From: an uncultured Pelagibacteraceae bacterium
GTDB taxonomy: Bacteria; Pseudomonadota; Alphaproteobacteria; Pelagibacterales; Pelagibacteraceae
Assembly (NCBI GenBank): GCA_902615435.1
Contig: CACMOZ010000001.1
Span: 1 to 64,000, forward strand
Length of the DNA stretch: 64,000 nt
Reading direction: 5' to 3'
Below are positions 38,504 to 47,186 of this stretch, piece after piece. The position numbers were made by a program, and so were the translations under genes. Under the pieces are notes generated by a model. That model did no database searches, was not told the DNA's origin, and worked only from the letters and a program-made list of their open reading frames with translations. Position 1 is the stretch's first letter, and every line of letters starts with the position of its first letter.

Positions 38504-39369
38504 TAGCCAACTTCTCGCATTAAATAATCTGAGTCATGTGATGAAGTAAGCATTCGTTTATTTGTACTTTTAATTTTTGGTAAGTAACTCACGTTTTTAT
38601 ATCTCCAAACTACTGGCTTACTTAAAGCGTAACTTCCATAAATAAAAAATCTTTTTCTGCCATTTGTTTCTTTAAATAATGAAACACCGTGATAAGAATT
38701 TGGAGTGGACTGAAAAAAAATCACACTGCCTTTAGAAGGTGTAAATTCTGTCACTTTTGCTAATTCAGAAATACCTGGAAATCTTTTAAAACTTTTTCTG
38801 TATTTCATATCAGCTTTCTTTTTAAAGATTGATAAAGCTCCTCCATTTTTTTTTGGTATATCGTTTAGATAAATTAAAAAATTATATAGTCGAGTAACAT
38901 CATCTCTATGTGGTCTTAATCTATAGCCACCTCTAGAAACTGAAAAATCAATATCTAAATTAACATTTGGATTTTTGTAAGTTTTACCCAACATTTTAAT
39001 TAATTCTTTAGAGTTCATAAGTTTTTTATTAGTAAATTTTTCTCTTGAAAATCTATTAGGAAGATATGCGTTTAACCAACCATAATCTTTAAAAGTTTTT
39101 TTAAATTTTTTTTCAACCTTTTTATAAAAGGATTGACTATTAAACTGTTTGTAAAGATTGTTTGAAAGTTTTGAATTTTTTAAATAATTTTTAAAATTTT
39201 TAGAGCCTTTATTTATTCTATTTCTGCCACCCATAATCATATCATCAAAAGATTTGGCATTTTTAATCTCATTAATTAATCTCTCGCAATCCTTTGCAGA
39301 TATTGCCCCTTTCCCAATCATGACCGGAAAGTTACTTTTTACCTTCTTCAATTTGTTAACGTTTATCAT
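38503..39369 (-). CDS. Prolyl-hydroxylase-type 2OG-Fe(II) oxygenase
   Basis: A 288-residue protein whose second half is a 2OG-Fe(II) oxygenase domain. H154 and D156 in LRPHRDDVT and H227 in SYHGVSLF are the iron ligands, and R238 or R240 in GRKRFFIYG should bind 2-oxoglutarate. The N-terminal 90 residues are lysine-rich and unassigned. It lies between the substrate-binding protein gene and livM, coupled to livM by a one-base overlap, and is downstream of a strong hairpin terminator. The substrate is unknown; action on the transported compound is an inference. Confidence 0.82.
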   Translation of the reverse strand: MINVNKLKKVKSNFPVMIGKGAISAKDCERLINEIKNAKSFDDMIMGGRNRINKGSKNFKNYLKNSKLSNNLYKQFNSQSFYKKVEKKFKKTFKDYGWLNAYLPNRFSREKFTNKKLMNSKELIKMLGKTYKNPNVNLDIDFSVSRGGYRLRPHRDDVTRLYNFLIYLNDIPKKNGGALSIFKKKADMKYRKSFKRFPGISELAKVTEFTPSKGSVIFFQSTPNSYHGVSLFKETNGRKRFFIYGSYALSKPVVWRYKNVSYLPKIKSTNKRMLTSSHDSDYLMREVG

Positions 39370-39380
39370 ATTGTGTTTTG

Positions 39381-39414
39381 TTAAAAAAATGAGCGGTAGA
39401 TAAACTACCGCTCA
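39381..39414 (-). terminator. Hairpin terminator/attenuator after the substrate-binding protein gene
   Basis: TGAGCGGTAG (39390-39399) and CTACCGCTCA (39405-39414) are perfect 10-base arms with a 5-base loop; read on the minus strand they are followed by seven T residues (39389-39383). It lies 13 bases after the livJ stop. It is the most GC-rich stem I found in any gap of the window and should end most transcripts, leaving lower expression of the oxygenase, livM and livG. Confidence 0.85.
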
Positions 39415-39427
39415 TAAATTTTAGTTT

Positions 39428-40618
39428 TTATAAACCAGCGCTAGCATTGAATGTTACAGTACCAGCAACTTTTGTTTTAAAGTTTTTACCACCTTTTGTG
39501 TATTCGATCATAACAGGTGTTCTGTTACCATCTCTACACTCAGGAGTTCCTGATTTACAGAAATTGATTGGACCAGATGCTAACCCTCTGAAATCAGTAG
39601 TAGCCGCAATCGCGTCTCTTACTTTATTTCTGTCAGCAGCTAGATCTCCAGTGAATTTAACTTTTTTAAGAGCTATCTCTAGAATATCTAGTAAGTCCAT
39701 CATTTGTGAAAAGTCGTGACCAGGTACAACACCATATTTGTCTTTAACCATCTTCACAAATTTCTTAGCTACAGGTCTTTTATCAGATGCAGCAAATGCA
39801 GCAGCATACGTTACACCTTTAGCAGCAGAACCAGCATTTATTGGTATCTCTACTTTAGAACCAATAGAAGCTGTTACTCTGTGAACAGATTTTGGTATTC
39901 CAACTTCATACGATTGTACAAGTCCTCGAACTGTTTCATCCAATAGAGCTGAAATTACAAGAACTTCTGGATTAGTAGCTTTAGCTTTAGTTAAGTAACT
40001 TCTAAAGTCAGTTTCTTTTTCTCCAGATTGAACCATATAAGTTGGCTCAACGTTGTAGTTCTCTCTCATGTAATCAGCTAAAGATAATGCAAAATCTTTA
40101 CCAGCAGCATCAGGACCATAGATATAAGCTATCTTAGTACCTTGATTTTCTGCAGTAAATTTACCTTGTACGATTTTGTAAAATCTTGATGATACAGGCA
40201 CTCTAAAAATGTATTCACTCCCTTTTTTAGTAATGTCAGCATTTGTTGAGTGAGGTATGATTTGCGGAACTCCAGCTTTAGCTGAAACAGGTACCATAGG
40301 TAATGTTACAGAACTACAGCTAGATCCAATTATAACGTGAACTTTATCTTGGTAAGCAAGCTTAGTTGCATTTGCTACACCTTTCTCAGATTTACACTCA
40401 TCGTTATAAAGTGTTAAGTCGATTTTTTGACCGTTGATAGTGCCTTCTTTATTCCACTTTGCAACAGTATCAGTAATTAACTCACCATGTTTGTAACCCA
40501 CATCAGAAAGCATTCTGAATGAAACACCAATTTTGATTGTTTCTGCTTGAGCTATTGATGTAGCTATCAAACCAAAGGTAAAGACAATAACTGAAAAAAC
40601 ATTTTTAAGTTTATTCAT
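39428..40618 (-). CDS. livJ: HAAT-family ABC transporter substrate-binding protein
   Basis: A 396-residue periplasmic binding protein. A signal peptide (about 1-25, ending near SIAQA) precedes the type I periplasmic fold, with IKIGVSFRM near 29, the IIGSSCSSVTLPM ligand loop near 94-106 and YIYGPDAAGKDFA near 165-177. Relatives bind branched-chain amino acids, amides, urea or aromatic acids, so the ligand is open. Codons here are more GC-rich than in the neighbours, consistent with high expression. It has its own terminator and is divergent from livF with a 106-base gap. Confidence 0.92.
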   Translation of the reverse strand: MNKLKNVFSVIVFTFGLIATSIAQAETIKIGVSFRMLSDVGYKHGELITDTVAKWNKEGTINGQKIDLTLYNDECKSEKGVANATKLAYQDKVHVIIGSSCSSVTLPMVPVSAKAGVPQIIPHSTNADITKKGSEYIFRVPVSSRFYKIVQGKFTAENQGTKIAYIYGPDAAGKDFALSLADYMRENYNVEPTYMVQSGEKETDFRSYLTKAKATNPEVLVISALLDETVRGLVQSYEVGIPKSVHRVTASIGSKVEIPINAGSAAKGVTYAAAFAASDKRPVAKKFVKMVKDKYGVVPGHDFSQMMDLLDILEIALKKVKFTGDLAADRNKVRDAIAATTDFRGLASGPINFCKSGTPECRDGNRTPVMIEYTKGGKNFKTKVAGTVTFNASAGL

Positions 40619-40643
40619 ATATCCCCCATTAATTAATTAATTG

Positions 40644-40673
40644 TTGATTAGGCTATAAAATTAAAGTTATAAT
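40644..40673 (+). promoter_or_regulatory. Predicted promoter for the livF-livH operon
   Basis: TTGATT (40644-40649) and a perfect TATAAT (40668-40673) are 18 bases apart in the 106-base divergent gap between livJ and livF. A second TATAAT at 40690-40695 could serve as an alternative -10. Hexamer evidence only. Confidence 0.35.
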
Positions 40674-40724
40674 GTCTATGAAAAATAGATATAATTTTTA
40701 TACATAACAATTCAGGAGGGGGAA

Positions 40725-41447
40725 TTGCTTAAGATAGATCAGCTTGTTTCAGGCTATGGTACAGTTCAAATTTTAAATGGTGCCAACATGAAAGTTGATG
40801 ATCAATCTATAGTTGCATTATTAGGTGGTAACGGTACAGGAAAATCCACAATCTTAAAAGCTACATCAGGATTAATTAGAGCTTGGAAAGGATCAATAGA
40901 ATTTGATGGAGAGCAAATCCATAATTTACCTCCACATGAAATAGTTGGCCGAGGTCTTGTTCAAGTTACACAAGGTAAAGATGTTTTTCCTGCAATGTCA
41001 GTAATAGAAAATTTAAGACTAGGTGGCTTCATTCTTAAAACTAAAAAACAATTAAACGATAATTTAGAAAAGGTTTTTAATTATTTTCCAAGATTAAATG
41101 AGAGAAAAGATCAATTAGCAGCAACACTTTCGGGTGGAGAGTTACAAATGCTTTGTATTGGAAGAGGATTAATGTCTAACCCTAAAATGATAATGTTAGA
41201 CGAGCCAAGCGCTGCCTTGGCGCCGCAAATTGTTTTAGATATTTTTAAGAACATAAATAGAATTAGAAAAGATGGTTTAACAGTTTTAATAGTAGAGCAA
41301 AATGTAAGAATGGCTCTTCTTTTGGCAGATTATGGATATGTAATAAAAGACGGTGTGATTAATGTTGAGGGCGATAGTAAAAAACTTATGTACGATGAAA
41401 GCGTTAAGGAATCTTATTTAGGAGGAACAAAAGCTAATGTTCAATAA
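40725..41447 (+). CDS. livF: HAAT-family ABC transporter ATP-binding protein LivF
   Basis: A 240-residue ATPase. Walker A GGNGTGKST near 34-42, signature LSGGELQML near 134-142, and Walker B MIMLDEPSAAL near 155-165; the QNVRMALLLADYGYVI segment is typical of LivF. The start is TTG at 40725, 5 bases after an excellent AGGAGG Shine-Dalgarno sequence (40714-40719), and no ATG fits the N-terminal beta strand. It overlaps livH by 11 bases. Together with livG it powers the transporter split over the two operons. Confidence 0.93.
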   Translation: MLKIDQLVSGYGTVQILNGANMKVDDQSIVALLGGNGTGKSTILKATSGLIRAWKGSIEFDGEQIHNLPPHEIVGRGLVQVTQGKDVFPAMSVIENLRLGGFILKTKKQLNDNLEKVFNYFPRLNERKDQLAATLSGGELQMLCIGRGLMSNPKMIMLDEPSAALAPQIVLDIFKNINRIRKDGLTVLIVEQNVRMALLLADYGYVIKDGVINVEGDSKKLMYDESVKESYLGGTKANVQ

Positions 41448-42474
41448 GCTTAGAATTGGAAAAAAGGGTGAAAATATAATTTTTAGTGTTTTTGTTCTTA
41501 TTTATATTGCTTGGTGCGTTAATAGTCCTGACATGAACATTGAATCGTTAAAATCAGTTTTAACTATTGGTTTATCTGTAGGTATAATTTATGGCCTTGT
41601 AGCTTTAGGTATTTCATTAATTTACACAGGTTTAGATGTTGTAAACTTTTCTCACGGAGAATTTTTTATGATCGGTGCGTTTGCTGGTTTAACAATGTTT
41701 AACGTTTTAGGAGATCAAGATTGGATTTTTAATGTTTTTCCTGATGCTTATGGCTGGATAATATATGTGGTTTGTTTATTTACAGCTTTTGTTTCAATGG
41801 GTCTATTTGGTGTTTTTATTGAGAGAGTATTTTTAAGACCATTAACAAAAAAAGGTGGCGGTTATACCGTTGCTGGTATGGGAATAATCATTTGCGGATT
41901 TGGTTTATCAGTGGTTTTGATTAACGTAGCTTATTTAATTTGGAATCCTGTTGCAAAACCTTTTCCAGCGGAATTAGGTTTGCCAATGGAAATTGGAGGA
42001 TTATTTTTGCCTATCACTTACATTTGGATGATTATTGTGGGTCTTGGAGTGGCTGCAGGTCTTTGGTTCTTTTTAAATAAAACTAAAATGGGACTAGGAA
42101 TTCGTGCTGTAGCATTTTCTAAAGATGTCTCAAACTTAGTAGGAATAAATGTTCCTTTATATATTTCAATAATTTTTGGAATAGCATGTGCAATTGCTGG
42201 TATTGGAGGGACACTTGTTGGTCCAACTTATCAAGTTGTGGTTTTCATGGGTTACATTATTCTAATGAAGGCTTTTGCAGCAGCAGTTGTTGGTGGATTT
42301 GGAAATCTTCCAGGCGCCATCTTAGGCGGATTTACTGTTGGTCTATTTGAAACAGCTTCATCTTTTTATATTTCTGGAAGCCATAAAGATCTATATGCAT
42401 TTTTATTAATGATAGTTGTTTTAATGATTAAACCAACTGGTTTCTTTGGAACTCAAGTCAAAATGAAAGCTTAA
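41437..42474 (+). CDS. livH: HAAT-family ABC transporter permease LivH
   Basis: A 345-residue permease with eight to ten membrane helices. The LivH signature is clear: IYGLVALGISLIYTGLDVVN near 50-69, FSHGEFFMIGAF after it, and the coupling helix MGLGIRAVAFSKDVSNLVGI near 209-228; AAAVVGGFGNLPGAILGG follows. It is longer than the usual 290-300 residues because of an extra loop near 95-110. It is coupled to the PanE-like gene through TAATG. Confidence 0.93.
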   Translation: MFNKLRIGKKGENIIFSVFVLIYIAWCVNSPDMNIESLKSVLTIGLSVGIIYGLVALGISLIYTGLDVVNFSHGEFFMIGAFAGLTMFNVLGDQDWIFNVFPDAYGWIIYVVCLFTAFVSMGLFGVFIERVFLRPLTKKGGGYTVAGMGIIICGFGLSVVLINVAYLIWNPVAKPFPAELGLPMEIGGLFLPITYIWMIIVGLGVAAGLWFFLNKTKMGLGIRAVAFSKDVSNLVGINVPLYISIIFGIACAIAGIGGTLVGPTYQVVVFMGYIILMKAFAAAVVGGFGNLPGAILGGFTVGLFETASSFYISGSHKDLYAFLLMIVVLMIKPTGFFGTQVKMKA

Positions 42475-43418
42475 TGATAAATAAAGATACAAAAGTTGCT
42501 GTATTAGGCGCTGGAGCAATGGGCTGTCTATTTGGAGGTTTATTAGCTGAAAAGGGTTTAAACGTAACTCTTATAGATGTTTGGCAAGAACATGTAGATG
42601 AAATTAATAAAAAAGGGTTAAAAATGATGGGTTATGGTGGAGATCGAACAATTAAAATTAAAGCTACTACTGAACCTAAAACATTAGATAAAGTTGATGC
42701 AATTATAGTGATGTGCAAAGCAACAGCTTTAAAAACAGCTTTGACAAATTCAAAAAATATCATTGGCGACAAGACAATGTTAATGTCTTTTCAAAACGGT
42801 ATTGGTCATGAGGAAATCATGCAAGAAATTGCTGGTGTAGATAAAGTTTTAGGGGGGTCTACTACTCAAGCAGCGAGTGTTCAAGGTCCAGGAATTATTC
42901 AAAATCATGCAAGTCTTCCATCTTGGATTGGTGAATATAATGGTGGAGCAACTGAAAGAGTTAAAGATTTAGCTGAAACTTTTACCGCTTTTGGATTAGA
43001 AACAAGAACTGAAGAAAATATTAAAAAAAGAAAATGGATGAAGTTATTTGCACTTACTGCAATAGGTCCTCTATCAGCTATATTTGATCTACATCATACA
43101 GATTTATATATCAGCAATAAAAATCAAAACATGTCTAGAAAATTAGGAAAAGATATAATTCTTGAAACTAGAAATGTAGCTAAAGCAGATGGTGTCGATG
43201 TAACAGAAGATGAGTGTTTAGAAATGTTCAATAGAATTGTCGACTCTAGGCAAACAAATAAATCTTCCATGGCGTTTGATGTTCTTAAAAAGAGAGCCTC
43301 GGAAATTGATTTTATTAGTGGCGCTGTGTCTAGGATAGGAAAAAAACACGGGGTAAAAACCCCATTAAACGATTTAATGTATAGTATTATCAAAATCAAA
43401 GAGGGTATGTACGTATAA
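42474..43418 (+). CDS. PanE/ApbA-family 2-hydroxyacid reductase-like protein with altered substrate site
   Basis: A 314-residue NADP-dependent enzyme of the ketopantoate reductase family. The dinucleotide motif GAGAMG is at 12-17, FQNGIGHEE at 106-114, the catalytic lysine is K190 in KWMKLFAL and the glutamate E277 in SEIDFISGAV. Two asparagines that hold the ketopantoate carboxylate in E. coli PanE correspond here to L194 and G198, so a different 2-oxo/2-hydroxy acid is likely. It is downstream of livH and 5 bases before the acyl-CoA synthetase gene, which argues for catabolism. Confidence 0.78.
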   Translation: MINKDTKVAVLGAGAMGCLFGGLLAEKGLNVTLIDVWQEHVDEINKKGLKMMGYGGDRTIKIKATTEPKTLDKVDAIIVMCKATALKTALTNSKNIIGDKTMLMSFQNGIGHEEIMQEIAGVDKVLGGSTTQAASVQGPGIIQNHASLPSWIGEYNGGATERVKDLAETFTAFGLETRTEENIKKRKWMKLFALTAIGPLSAIFDLHHTDLYISNKNQNMSRKLGKDIILETRNVAKADGVDVTEDECLEMFNRIVDSRQTNKSSMAFDVLKKRASEIDFISGAVSRIGKKHGVKTPLNDLMYSIIKIKEGMYV

Positions 43419-43423
43419 GAGTT

Positions 43424-45337
43424 GTGTCTAAAGAAATCATTTGGCATCCATCTAAAAATCAAGTTCAAAATTCAAAACTAACTAAATTTATTAAATACTG
43501 TAAAACGAAAGATTATGATGAATTAGAAAAGAAAAGTTTTTCGGATCCAGGATGGCTTTGGGACAAAGTAATTAAATTTAGTGATTTAAAATTTTATAAA
43601 CCATATACAAAAATATTAGATGAATCCGAGGGAACTCCTTGGACTAAGTGGTGTGTAGGAGGGAAAACTAATATTGTTCTTAATTGTATAGATCGACATA
43701 AGAATCAAGAATTTTTTAAAAAGACTTTTATTTTTGCTGAAAGGGAAGATGGGAAAGAAAGCTCAATTACTTATGAGGAATTTGATAAGCAAATATCAAA
43801 GGTTGGGAATACTTTAAAGACTAATGGTTTTAAAAAAGGTGATGTGATTGCGTTATATATGCCTCAATTTATAGAAACTTACGTTGCTTACTTTGCTATT
43901 TTAAAAGTTGGGTGTGTGGTACTACCATTATTTTCTGGATATGGATCAAAGGCAGTCATTGAAAGAATGAGCATAGCAAAAGCAAAAGGAATTTTTACTG
44001 TTGAAAAGACATTTAGAAAAGCAAAAGAGATAAGAATGTTTGATCAAATTAAAGATGATTTAGATCAAGTAATTTCTTTAGAAAAAATATTTTTACTAGG
44101 AAAAGAAAAAGGAAAGAAAATTTTTAACTGGGAAAATTTTCAAAATGTTTCCGATAATTTAAAAACAGAGGAAACAAATTCAGAAGATCCTGCAATTATT
44201 CATTTTACATCAGGCACAACAGGAAAACCCAAAGGATGTGTTTATACTCATATTGGTTTAGTTACCAAGATGTCTTTTGATGAGGGAGTTTTAGCAGACT
44301 TTAAACAAACTGATGTTCATTTGTGTATGGCTGACATGGGATGGATGGTGGGTTCTAAGTCTGCAACAATAGCTTCCGTACATGGAGCGCAAATGGTAAT
44401 TGCAGAAGGTGTACCTGATTTTCCTGATGAAGTTCGTTTCTGGAAACTTATTGAAAAATACAAGGTTTCCTGGACAGAACTTTCTCCTGCTCTCATTAGA
44501 GCGCAAATGATTAAAGATGAAAATCTTTTTAAAAATTTAGATTTAAGCTCGTTAAGGATGATTTGTACTGGTGGAGAACCTTGGACAGAAAAACCTTGGA
44601 AATGGTTATTTAAAGTCATCGGTAAATCTAAAGTTCCTATTATGAATTCAGCTGGAGGGACCGAGGTTTCTGGTTCTATTTTACATTGTTGTTTACATCG
44701 TCCTTTTAAAGTTGGATCTTTTAATGCTCCCATTCCCGGAATGAGTGCGGACATCTTAAATTTAGATGGAAAAAAAGTATCTACAAATGAAATGGGTGAA
44801 TTGGTCATGAGAAAATCATCAATTGGATTAACAAAGAGTTTATGGAATGACGATAAACGTTACATCGATAATTACTGGAGTATAATTAAAGATTATTGGG
44901 TGCATGGCGATCTTGCAAGTAGAGATCCTGATGGTCATTGGTATTTACATGGGAGATCTGATGATACTATTAAAGTTTCAGGAAAAAGAATAGGTCCTAC
45001 TGAACTTGAAAGTGTTATAGTGAAAAGCGGAAAAGTAAAAGAGGTTGCTGCTGTTGGAATACCTGACGAAAATAAAGGATCAAAAATCATTTTATCTATA
45101 GTTCCTGCAGAAAATAATGATCAAAAAGAAAGTTTTTTTGAAGATTTAGTTATAAAAGATTTAGGAAAATCATTTAAGCCTGATAGGGTAATTTTTGTAA
45201 AAGATTTACCTAAAACAAGAAATATGAAAATTATGAGAAGAGTTATAAAATCATGTTTAGCAAACCAAGATCCAGGTGATTTAACAACACTATTAAATCC
45301 AGAGTCAGTAGATGAAATTAGATCACATGCAATTTAA
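43424..45337 (+). CDS. Acyl-CoA synthetase (AMP-forming), acetyl/acetoacetyl-CoA synthetase-like
   Basis: A 637-residue ANL-superfamily ligase that activates an acid as the adenylate and then the CoA thioester. The P-loop FTSGTTGKPKGC is near 263-274, NSAGGTEVSG near 409-418, HGDLASRDPDGHWYLHGRSD near 492-511 and the hinge lysine stretch KVSGKRIGPTELE near 515-527. The long N terminus resembles short-chain (acetyl, acetoacetyl, propionyl) synthetases. A conserved-type acetylation lysine region is near the C terminus (KTRNMKIMRR). The start is GTG at 43424. Substrate unknown. Confidence 0.88.
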   Translation: MSKEIIWHPSKNQVQNSKLTKFIKYCKTKDYDELEKKSFSDPGWLWDKVIKFSDLKFYKPYTKILDESEGTPWTKWCVGGKTNIVLNCIDRHKNQEFFKKTFIFAEREDGKESSITYEEFDKQISKVGNTLKTNGFKKGDVIALYMPQFIETYVAYFAILKVGCVVLPLFSGYGSKAVIERMSIAKAKGIFTVEKTFRKAKEIRMFDQIKDDLDQVISLEKIFLLGKEKGKKIFNWENFQNVSDNLKTEETNSEDPAIIHFTSGTTGKPKGCVYTHIGLVTKMSFDEGVLADFKQTDVHLCMADMGWMVGSKSATIASVHGAQMVIAEGVPDFPDEVRFWKLIEKYKVSWTELSPALIRAQMIKDENLFKNLDLSSLRMICTGGEPWTEKPWKWLFKVIGKSKVPIMNSAGGTEVSGSILHCCLHRPFKVGSFNAPIPGMSADILNLDGKKVSTNEMGELVMRKSSIGLTKSLWNDDKRYIDNYWSIIKDYWVHGDLASRDPDGHWYLHGRSDDTIKVSGKRIGPTELESVIVKSGKVKEVAAVGIPDENKGSKIILSIVPAENNDQKESFFEDLVIKDLGKSFKPDRVIFVKDLPKTRNMKIMRRVIKSCLANQDPGDLTTLLNPESVDEIRSHAI

Positions 45338-46097
45338 AGATATATTATATGAAGTAAAAGGTGATTACGCTCATGTCACTATAAATAGACCTAAGGTGTT
45401 AAATGCTTTTACACCAGTAACTCTTCAAGAACTTAAGGAAGCTCTCGATGCCGCAGAAAAAGATAAAGAGGTTGGAGTAATAGTTTTATCAGGCAGTGGA
45501 GGTAGAGCATTTTGCTCAGGTGGAGATATGAACTGGGAAAGCTCAAAAGAATTTCAAGATCATGAATACGAATTTCACATTCACTTAACTAAGTGTAGTA
45601 AACCTATAATTGCAAAAGTAGATGGTTACGCAATAGGCGGGGGGAATCACATGGCTTACTTTTGTGATTTAACTATAGCAAGTGAGAATTCAATTTTTGG
45701 TCAAAATGGACCAAGAGTTGGTTCACCAGCTGGAGGAGCAATCGTTGCACATTCAGCAAACATTCTTGGTCATAAACGAGCCAGAGAAATGTGGATGACA
45801 TGTAAAAGATACTCAGCAACTGAAATGATGAATTGGGGATTAGTCAACTCAGTTGTCAAAAAAGAAAAATTAGATGAGGAAGTTAAAAAGTATGGTGATG
45901 AAATATTAAAAGCAGCTCCAACGTGTTTAAAAATTTTGAAAGCGAGTTTCAGAAAACAATTTGATGAGATTTTAAAGATTACGCAAAAAAGTATGGTGGA
46001 AGAGGTGTCCCCAGAGTATTTTAAAACAGGAGAGCAAGCAGAGGGTGCAAAAGCTTTCTTAGAAAAAAGAAAGCCTAATTTCAAAAAATTTAGGTAA
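45312..46097 (+). CDS. Enoyl-CoA hydratase/isomerase family (crotonase), MenB/BadI-like branch
   Basis: A 261-residue crotonase acting on CoA thioesters. The oxyanion-hole segments are FCSGGDMNW near 62-70 and GYAIGGGNHM near 105-114. The FGQNGPRVGSPAGGA stretch resembles MenB and BadI (1,4-dihydroxynaphthoyl- or ketocyclohexanecarboxyl-CoA enzymes), but the aspartate those enzymes have in the SFDGG position is missing (SPAGG). An ATG at 45327 (MQFKDILYEV) is the likelier true start, giving 256 residues. It follows the synthetase with overlapping ends, so it probably acts on the CoA ester that enzyme makes. Confidence 0.85.
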   Translation: MKLDHMQFKDILYEVKGDYAHVTINRPKVLNAFTPVTLQELKEALDAAEKDKEVGVIVLSGSGGRAFCSGGDMNWESSKEFQDHEYEFHIHLTKCSKPIIAKVDGYAIGGGNHMAYFCDLTIASENSIFGQNGPRVGSPAGGAIVAHSANILGHKRAREMWMTCKRYSATEMMNWGLVNSVVKKEKLDEEVKKYGDEILKAAPTCLKILKASFRKQFDEILKITQKSMVEEVSPEYFKTGEQAEGAKAFLEKRKPNFKKFR

Positions 46098-47186
46098 ATG
46101 AAAATAAAATCTATCAAAGCCATAACTTTGAGCATGCCTTTTAGTCATGGAGGAAAAAAAGTTATTTTCCATGGAAAGGAATGGAAGAGTTTAGAATTTA
46201 ATTTAGTCAAAGTAGAAACTGATAAAGGAATTATTGGTTGGGGCGAAGCCTTTGGCTATACAAGCTGGAAGGCAGTAAAAATAGCAATTGAAGATATGGT
46301 TGCTCCTTTATTAGTTGGCAAGGATATGACTAATATACCCGAACTTATTTTAATCCTTCAAAAATCTCTTCATTTATTCGGTAGATATGGAATTACAATG
46401 TTCGCAATCTCTGGTGTTGAAATCGCACTATGGGATGCACTAGGCAAAGAAAAAAATAAACCAATTCATGAATTATTAGGAAAAAAAAATAAAGATCTCT
46501 TTAAAGCTTACTCAAGTTTATTTAGATATGGCGACCCAAAGATTGTAGAACAAAAATGCAAACAATCATTAGATGATGGTTATCAGGCAATAAAACTTCA
46601 TGAAATAGAAAATAATTGTATTGAGGCTGGTAGAAAAGGAACTGGGAATCTACCTTTAATGTTAGACACTAATTGTCCTTGGACTTACGAAGAAACTTTG
46701 GCAAAAAAAAATTTCTTGCAGGAAATGAGGCTTACATGGTTAGAGGAACCAATTTATCCTCCTGAGGATTATCAGACGTTAGCCAAATTAAAAAAAGAGT
46801 TAGATATACCAATTGCCTGTGGTGAAAATGCTTGCACAGAATTTGAGTTTAAATCAATAATCGATCAAAATGCGGTAACATATGTTCAGCCTTCAGTGAT
46901 AAAGGTTGGAGGAATTTATGAAATGTTTAAAATTATTCAACACGCAGAAAAAAATAACATTTTGGTAATGCCACATACAGCATATTTTGGACCTGGGTTT
47001 CTTGCGACGCTTCAATTAGCTTCATTGATGAAAAACGAAACTTATATTGAAAGATTTTATCTTGATATAGATCAAGAATTTTATCCAAATTTTAAAAGAG
47101 CATTAAATGGTAAATATAAACTACCCTCAGGTCCAGGTTTAGGTATAGATTTAGATTATAAAAAACTGAGCAAATATGAAATTTAG
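46098..47186 (+). CDS. Mandelate racemase/muconate lactonizing family protein (enolase superfamily)
   Basis: A 362-residue enolase-superfamily enzyme that removes a proton next to a carboxylate. Metal ligands D190 (MLDTN), E216 (WLEEP) and E243 (CGENAC) are present. On the barrel's base side it has K166-x-H168 in IKLHE in place of the common KxK, and H293 (MPHTAYFG) on the other side, preceded by VQPSVIKVGG. This pattern fits acid-sugar dehydratases or racemases. It begins directly after the crotonase stop, with no gap. Substrate unknown. Confidence 0.85.
   Translation: MKIKSIKAITLSMPFSHGGKKVIFHGKEWKSLEFNLVKVETDKGIIGWGEAFGYTSWKAVKIAIEDMVAPLLVGKDMTNIPELILILQKSLHLFGRYGITMFAISGVEIALWDALGKEKNKPIHELLGKKNKDLFKAYSSLFRYGDPKIVEQKCKQSLDDGYQAIKLHEIENNCIEAGRKGTGNLPLMLDTNCPWTYEETLAKKNFLQEMRLTWLEEPIYPPEDYQTLAKLKKELDIPIACGENACTEFEFKSIIDQNAVTYVQPSVIKVGGIYEMFKIIQHAEKNNILVMPHTAYFGPGFLATLQLASLMKNETYIERFYLDIDQEFYPNFKRALNGKYKLPSGPGLGIDLDYKKLSKYEI

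Noticed and set aside
39447-39719. Open frames antisense to livJ
   Set aside because: Explained by the more GC-rich codon use of the binding-protein gene; no ribosome-binding site or domain.
40630-40643. TTAATTAATTAATT repeat upstream of livJ
   Set aside because: A short simple A/T repeat; could affect bending but gives no specific support for a binding site.
33955-43418. Pantothenate biosynthesis (PanB plus PanE)
   Set aside because: Key substrate and metal residues are replaced in both proteins, no panC is nearby, and the genes sit in transporter/catabolic operons.
44317-44808. Open frame of 163 codons antisense to the acyl-CoA synthetase
   Set aside because: The synthetase frame carries all family motifs through this stretch; the antisense product has no recognisable pattern.
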